A stretch of 64,000 nt of DNA from Cocos nucifera (taxonomy: Eukaryota > Streptophyta > Magnoliopsida > Arecales > Arecaceae). Positions 58,061 to 64,000 of this stretch are shown here, one piece after another. The DNA is taken from assembly GCA_006176705.1 (NCBI GenBank), contig QRFJ01004850.1:33764-97763 (forward strand). The letters run 5' to 3'. Made by a program: the position numbers and the translations under genes. The notes under the pieces are model-generated. The model did no database searches. It saw only the letters and a program-made list of their open reading frames with translations, and was not told where the DNA came from. Every line of letters begins with the position of its first letter. Position 1 is the first letter of the stretch.

Positions 58061-59359
58061 TGTTGACCCCCTAAGTGATTTTGATGATGACCAAACATTA
58101 AAACAAGTGATTACTAATATATTTTATTTTAAGTATTCCAATATTAGAAGAAAGAGAGCTCTTTGACCAAAAATAAGGAAGACATAAGGTGGAAATCAAA
58201 TGAAATTCAAATCCCCTAAAATTGCCTTGGAGTAGTCTTCGAGATGACTCGAATTTTTTTCAAGAGCTCTTGAGTGGACTGGCACGTAGCAAATGTAGTT
58301 CTGGCTCAATTTTGAAAAGTCTCGAGTGAGTCTCAAGACGTCTCGATCTCAGGCGATAGAAACCCAATTTCTATGCTCTAAGAGTGAGAGGTCTCGCAGG
58401 ATTTTCGAGAGGTCTCGTGGTTCCAGCGAGACGTCTCGTTCAGAATCGAGATGTCTCGATCTCAAACAAGCCATTTTTTTTAGAAAGATGATTTTTCGTG
58501 TGACTGAAGATGAGAGCTCTCTTGATCAATCTAAGAGGCCTCGTAATCCAATGAGACATCTCGAGACAAATCAAGAGGTCTTGAGACACAGCAACAGCTT
58601 TTTGACAAGGCATTCTAGGTTGGATTTTTTTCATTACAATGACTAGTTACTATCATCCAATGGTCAGATTTTATTTTTTTTGAACTCCAATCATCACCAA
58701 AAAAAAGAAAATGCTGGAGATATAAAAGAAAGAAAGATTATTTTTCAAAAGAAGAGAGAAAAATAAGAGAAAGAAAAGCACGCTCTATTCTTGAAAGAAT
58801 ACTCAATCTCCAATCAATCTGTTCTCTCAAGCTTTGAAGAATCCTCAAGTGCATTAACTCCACATATTCAAAGAGGCTTTCAACGAACTGCAAGGATAAC
58901 ATTTTTGCTCATTCAAAGGGGTATTTCAAGTTGTAAAATTCCTTTTTCTCTTTTAGTGTACTTGGTTTTAGTAGGAGCTGAAACTTAGGTTTTGGGGCTT
59001 TTCCTCCCCTCTATTTATTCAGATTGGTTCGTTTGATTCTTGTAAGGATTATGGTTGGTGAACCTAGAAAAAAACTAACTGAGTTTTTGGATAGTGAGTC
59101 TGAAAAATCTATTCGGCTATAATCTTATGGGATTATAGTAAAATTCTCAAGAGTGTGCTTGAAGAGTGGATGTAGGTGCTGGGAGAGCACCGAACCACTA
59201 TAAAATTTTCTTGTTTGTGTGTGTGCTCTTAATTGTGTCTTCTATTTACTTTTACACTTGATTCACTTAGGTTTTAATCATTTAGCACTACACATATCTG
59301 TTTTAATTTTTTGAAAATCCAATTCATCCCCCCCTCTTGAGTTGTCTATCCGGGCAACA
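58061..59359 (+). repeat. 3' LTR of element D
   Basis: 1299 bp, TGTTGACC to GGGCAACA. It aligns with the 5' LTR throughout, including the GAGAC/GTCTC cluster and TATA box (58721-58728). Confidence 0.93.
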
Positions 59360-59687
59360 TGGATGTGTGTGTGGCTCGTGACTTCATCCTCAAGCCTGGA
59401 TCGGTAAGTTAGGACATCTAACTTGTTCAGGTAATAGATTTGATCTATTAATTTCATACTTGCATTTGATGTAGTATAGATCTAGGTTGATTTGATCAAC
59501 CATTTCTTTCTTATTTGATTTTAATTTCTGATTTAATATCATGCCTTGATCATGTAATAGACCTGAGATCTAGGTATTTACATATTTATTTAAATAAATA
59601 TTTAATTTATTTAAGTCTTTCGCTGCATGATCTTAAAAAAGTTTCAAGATCTATCTATAAAATCCTAGATCTGGTTCCTTCAAAATA

Positions 59688-59728
59688 TTGATGCAATCAC
59701 CATGGCATCACCTATCTCTGATATCAAT
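59688..59728 (-). promoter_or_regulatory. Primer-binding site of element C, right unit
   Basis: Minus reads TGATATCAGAGATAGG three bases after the LTR end (CCTTACA), then GTGATGCCATGGTGATTGC. It is complementary to the initiator Met-tRNA with small changes. Confidence 0.7.
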
Positions 59729-60145
59729 TGTAAGGAATTATAGTACCGCTCGAATGCCAATCCTCTCTTAACATCACAAGCCCTAATACCATGTTGCGGA
59801 AGCCCCTAATCTTTAGCATGGATATGGAGAGATCTTTGACATTCTATAAGACAGCATACCATAGATTATCACCTAGATCTATGCTGGGGCACCTTCCTCC
59901 TTGTGCTTGAGGGAGGAACCCTCTCTCTCTAGAGCTTCTACAAGGATTTAGGGCAACAACACTAGAGAGAAGAGAGAAGAGAGATTGAGGGAGAAAAGAT
60001 CTATATTCACTTCTTCTCTAAAAACCCTAATACAACCTATGTATTTATACATAGCCATTAGGCTAGACCAAAAACTCTTGTAGCTAACCCAATCCATGAA
60101 AGTACTCACCGAGCCCATGTACACCCATGTCTCCCATGCTCTCAT
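59729..60145 (-). repeat. LTR of element C, copy 2 (cut by a B LTR)
   Basis: 417 bp of the LTR next to the primer site, matching 34022-34220 and 44601-44818 of copy 1. It includes the unbroken A4 target region (CTCTCTCTCTAG near 59930) and a TATA-like box at 60041-60050. Confidence 0.82.
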
Positions 60146-62827
60146 AGTTGAGAATGTGTCCCAAAGCCAATTGTCAGTCTATTGATGGTTGGACCATATA
60201 TTTATAATTGTATATAAATTATAAATTAATAAAAGTTATTTTGATATTTTTTATCATAAATTCTATTGTCTTCTAATGAACTTCTGTGTTGTGATGAAGT
60301 TCTTAGGACTATCTAGATTCAACAAAGGAGGATTTGTCATTTAGTCCTTAAATAGTTTACGACCAAATGATACGTTGTTACTTAGGATGACAATGTTTAT
60401 CAAGTATAGGTCATTGTGTGCCATATAGGTTGGTTATCCTCATAACCAAGAAGTGTTGAGACACTGATATGGCATGCAAGCCAGATGTATGGGTACATCT
60501 GCACTGAACGTGACCAACTCCGGGGCTTTTCTCTTATCAAGATTAGCTTCGATGGAATATGGGTATAAATGTTCCTCCGACCTGAGATCATCATGGTGAC
60601 TTCCAAGCAACTCACTTTATTTTGGTGCCGAACTATCTGAATTTCTAATTTAGTGATGAAAGATTTCTAGGCACAGTCAAGTACTTATGGAGTCGGTGCG
60701 TGTATCAAGATGGGATCGACCACTCCTAATTTTAGGAGCTATGTTTCAATTTAGCAAAACCTCGGTCAGGGTAGTCTTAGTGAGGAGTCACGGGACTAAT
60801 TGCTTTGAGACACGATATGGATGTATTTTCTAGGGTTGACAGTCTAACCCTGAGTCATCTATTACACAAAGATCGTAGGAATGAATTATATGGTAACCAT
60901 ATTTATGTAAGTTTTGAATGTTGCGATTATGATTATTCGACCTATCGAAATGTCGGGTACCATTGCTAGATAGTCACTTTGATTAGTATAGAAATTGATT
61001 TCTATGCTACCGACTTAGGTTCGGACCTACGACATCACACATATTAGGAGTTCCTACCTGATCTAATGACTGATCAAGAGTCCCATTGGTCTGGAAGTCT
61101 ATGGTCAAGAGTCCCACTAGACTAGAACTCTGTGATCAAGAATTCTACTAGACTAAAACTCTGAGTCCTACTTGTCTGGGACTCTCTGATCATGAGTCCT
61201 GATAATCTAGGACACTATGGTTAAGAGTCCCACTGGATTGAGACTCTATGATCAACAGTCCTACTGGACTGGGACTCTGAGTCCTACTCATCTAAAACTT
61301 TTTGATCAAGAGTTTCACTAGTCTGAAACTCTATGATCATGAGTTTGATTCATTTAGGACACTGAGTTCAAGAGTTTCACTAATTTAGGACTCTTCAAGA
61401 GTTTCATATTGATAGGACTCTATTGCCTAGTAACCCATTCGATTTGGACTCAGATATTTTTGAAGAATTAATTAGTAATTTAATTGCTAATTAGCTTAAT
61501 TTAATTGAGTGATGAGGATTTGATCAAGTTTGATTGAATTTGATTCGATTGGATTTGACCTAATCAGGTCATGAGATGACCTAATTGCTATGAAAGTTTT
61601 GACCCTGATTTGATCAGGACGTATATCTAATTAATTTTTAAGTTGATTAAAATTTTATTAGATTGGCTAAGCTTAATTTGATTGGATTTAACCTAATTTA
61701 ATTGGGTCTAGATTAATTAATTTGGTTGAAACCAATTAGGACCAAGTTAAATGAAGTTTGAATTCAAATTCTTCCATGCGCCCATCATTTTTGACTTTTC
61801 CACTCTGCTTCTCATGCCCTCCCTTTTGTTTGTCGAACTATTTTTAAGAAATAAAAATGTGCACATAGAACAAGAGTTCTTTTGCATGTTAAACACAATG
61901 GAGGGGATGTTTGATAAGGATAAGAGGCTCATTTGATTTTTGAAATCAAGTGAGTGGTTAAATCCTCTCAACCACTCGACCCTTATCATTATCTAGGTTG
62001 TTTTTCCATGGTATTCACGTCAATAAATTATGAAAATTTTTGTGCATGTAGAAGATGGGGTTAGAATTATGTGATAAAAATTTTAGAGTATTTGGACATC
62101 AATTTTAGGCAAAAAAAAATCTTGAACTGAAGGTGAATAGGATCCTACAGTACTTTTCTTTTCCTTTATGCCTCTCTTCTCTTACGATTTTCACCTCTAA
62201 GGATATCCTATTTTTAGATATGATCTAAATAGAGATTATAGATCTAAAAGTTATCTTTTCATAGAAAAACTCCATACAGAGAGGGCGTGATAGGATTTTT
62301 AGTGTGTCAGAGTTTTTGGGCCGAGTGAAATCCTAGATTTGGGAATCTAGGTTCGGGTGGAGAGATCGAGTGCTGTAAGCATCGGATCGCCACCAAATGT
62401 GAAACACATCTTCATCATCCTACAATATTTATATTCTAATTTTTTAAAATATCTAAAAGATAAGAAAGTATATGATTGTTTGGATCGATCGTGATCAGTC
62501 ATCGAATGCTCCGATGAAAAGCTAGCACTCTAATGGGGCTGATCGGGACTAGGAGCACCATATGGACCAACCATAGAGGCTGGACACATATGCGGCTGTG
62601 ACATGATACTAGAGCATTATTCGGTGGACTCAGATTATGATGATCGACTACCCACAAAAGGTATTATGTTCTGAACATGTAGATGTAGTAAATAGTTTGT
62701 TATATAGTTTTATTTTCAGATCGATTAATGTATGCATGCATATTATGTTTAGATCCTAATGTATAGGATTAAATAATATGATATGATCAATAGATAATTA
62801 ATTAAATTAATTATTTTTTGCTGCATC
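60146..62827 (+). repeat. LTR of family B, copy 2 (cut by A5)
   Basis: Starts AGTTGAGAATGTGTCCC; the flank CTCAT (60141-60145) is the likely left target site. It matches the solo B LTR over its first 0.8 kb and again toward its end (GAGGCTGGACACATATG near 62587, GCTGCAT at 62820). It contains a minisatellite at 61066-61420 that the other copy lacks. Whether it is solo or part of a full element cannot be seen. Confidence 0.78.
61066..61420. repeat. Degenerate minisatellite in the B LTR
   Basis: About ten units of 30-37 bp around GATCAAGAGTCCCACTGG and ACTGGGACTCT, with AGTCC/GGACT inverted pairs in each unit. Confidence 0.8.
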
Positions 62828-64000
62828 TAAAGAAAAAAATTCTATTTTTTGGATCAAGTTCGTTCAGATCTGATTGGATCAAGAGGAATATTTCAAAAAA
62901 ATTTTCTTTTAGATCCAAATCAGATCTAAGACTCTTCATATCTGATCTTACTGATCTAATAAAAATAAAATAAAATAAAATAAAATCTAATTTAATCATA
63001 CCTTTGTTATGGGTAATCTTATTACCCTATGATGATTTCGATGTTTGTCTGAGGTTCTAGATATAGCCATGCAAGCGCTAAGCCTCTACTGGTATCCACT
63101 CAAGAAGGATCTGGAGATCTTCTCCTTCTCAATCTATCCTCCAAAAATTAGATCTGGATCTGATCTTGAAGGTCTTCAAAATAGCTTTTGAAGATCAGCC
63201 ATTGTCTCTTGTAGTAGTGCTGCTTTCTTTCTTTCCAATCGTCTTTTTCTTGCTCGGATCGCACCAAACTCGCACCCAAAAAACTCTTGGAAAAGGATAG
63301 GAGAGAGAGGAACTAAAGGTGGTGTGGAGAGGGAGAGAGAGAAGCCTTGTGGCATGGATAAGGGTAGAACCTCTCTCTTCTAGGCACAGATAGGATTTAT
63401 ATAGATCCTGTTGTGCCATGCAGTGCTACATCATCCCGACCAATCATTGCTCTTTATGCAATTAGATCTAAATCTGATTGATGAAATGACATCATCTGAT
63501 CCAATCATATTAGAGTCCCTCATAAACCTCCTTAGGTGGCGCTAAGACTGATCAAACTAGACTCTTTGGCACCACCTAAGTTGAAACCATGAAGCAACCT
63601 AGAGTCCCATCTGTATGGGACTTCAGGAATGATCCTCATGGAGAGCATGCCTCCCTAGGCATGCACCTCCTCCCTTTCTACCTTTTAGCTAGGGGACAAA
63701 GCCCCATGTTCTCTCCTATGGATGCATGACACATGGGCAGATGTCTAAGTGTCAAAGGTCAACATTTGACCAAAGTCAAAAGACAAGATTTAGCAGGTGA
63801 TGAAAAATGGTAGGTGTTGTCTCAAATTAATCTCATAAATTAAGACAACCCTTTTTTGACTTGGACAAGCTCCAGTCAGACCAAGTAAAGGTTCTTGAGT
63901 GAGCCCAAAAATATTTAGCTCAGTTGAGACAAGCTGTAATGATTGTTGAAGGAGAACATTAGGCTCAATCATGTGCTAGCACGATTTTCTTGAATCTAAT
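62828..64000 (-). mobile_element. Copia A5, 3' LTR (continues right of the window)
   Basis: Family-A LTR on minus, cut by the window edge after 1.17 kb. The outer end (62828, TA instead of TG) directly abuts the B LTR without a primer site, so this is a 3' LTR or solo LTR. It contains a TATA box on minus (63394-63406, GATCTATATAAATCC) and a small minus frame after it. The likely left target copy is GCATC (62823-62827). Confidence 0.87.

Larger units (their letters stand above)
49510..59359 (+). mobile_element. SIRE-like copia element D with env-like ORF
   Basis: 9.85 kb. LTRs 49510-50807 and 58061-59359, primer site 50810-50822, gag-pol 50869-55615, spacer, env-like ORF 56117-57579, purine tracts, 3' LTR. 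Target duplication TGGAC (49505-49509) and TGGAT (59360-59364). The filled site matches the unbroken B LTR near 62587 (GAGGCTGGACACATATG). The extra ORF behind pol and the GACAAAAAGGGGGAGAAAT tract are marks of the SIRE/Maximus group. Confidence 0.93.
47262..59682 (+). mobile_element. Solo LTR of family B, split by element D
   Basis: Own parts are 47262-49509 and 59365-59682, about 2.57 kb. It starts TATTGAGAATTATG (the family start seen at 60146 suggests TGTTGAGAATG) and ends GGTTCCTTCA. Perfect target duplication AAATA at 47257-47261 and 59683-59687. No primer site or internal region accompanies it, so it is a solo LTR. The retroelement class is not known from the LTR alone. Confidence 0.82.
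33926..60145 (-). mobile_element. Element C, non-autonomous copia-type, tandem with a shared LTR
   Basis: Read on minus: LTR copy 2 (starts right of 60145, inner end 59729), primer-site region, internal part (47261-45358 plus a short stretch at 59688-59728), polypurine tract 45370-45358, LTR copy 1 (45357-34022), then again a primer site (34021-34008) and internal sequence until the CACTA end at 33925. LTR copy 1 thus has a polypurine tract on one side and a primer site on the other, as in LTR-internal-LTR-internal tandems. The internal part is only about 1.9 kb with no gag, RT or integrase motif, so C is non-autonomous. LTR length is about 956 bp. Confidence 0.75.

Noticed and set aside
61066..61420. 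CRISPR-like array
   Set aside because: Units are degenerate, contiguous and lack unique spacers; the context is a plant LTR, so it is a minisatellite.
61751..61989. Opposing 61- and 80-codon frames in the B LTR
   Set aside because: Overlapping frames on both strands of an LTR without motifs; chance.

Overview
This window is plant nuclear DNA made almost entirely of nested transposable elements. I found no intact host gene, tRNA, rRNA or CRISPR array. The evidence is Ty1/copia polyproteins primed by initiator Met-tRNA, a Ty3/gypsy element of Athila/Tat type primed by Asp-tRNA, a CACTA (En/Spm) transposon with an intron-split pseudogene, and a SIRE-like copia with an env-like third ORF. The style suggests a large repeat-rich plant genome. 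A monocot, perhaps a palm, is my guess, but the sequence alone does not prove it.

Layout, outermost host first. Element C (minus strand, non-autonomous copia-type, 33926-60145 and beyond) is arranged as internal, shared LTR, internal, LTR. A CACTA transposon ends at 33925, inside the left internal part of C, and runs left past 4810. The CACTA carries copia A1 (minus, 1-4809, leaving the window on the left) and gypsy E (5747-32540, target duplication ACTAT). The 3' LTR of E carries copia A2 (plus, 12278-31819, target duplication AGAAT/AGAAC). The gag of A2 carries copia A3 (minus, 17003-26042). A fragment X of another gypsy-type LTR (26043-27346) sits at the scar of a deletion that removed part of A3 and part of A2.

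On the right, the shared LTR of C carries copia A4 (plus, 34221-44595, target duplication CTCTC). The primer-site region of C carries a solo LTR of family B (47262-59682, target duplication AAATA). That solo LTR carries the SIRE-like element D (49510-59359, target duplication TGGAC/TGGAT). The second LTR of C is broken by a second B LTR (60146-62827), which is broken by another family-A LTR, A5 (62828 to the window end).

Family A dominates, with five insertions: A1, A3 and A5 on minus, A2 and A4 on plus. Each LTR is about 2.28 kb, followed by a leader of about 1.85 kb and then gag, protease, integrase, RT and RNase H. Every copy has stops or frameshifts. A3 is the best preserved. Element D has the extra env-like reading frame behind pol, and in front of it a repeat array that resembles an inverted module of its own LTR.

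The least ordinary signals are: the D spacer array and its LTR counterpart; a compound hairpin kept in the leader of all four family-A copies whose leader is visible; reiterated primer-binding sites and a shared LTR in element C; and a deletion scar joining two unrelated LTRs. All similarity statements come from reading by eye; no alignment or database search was run.
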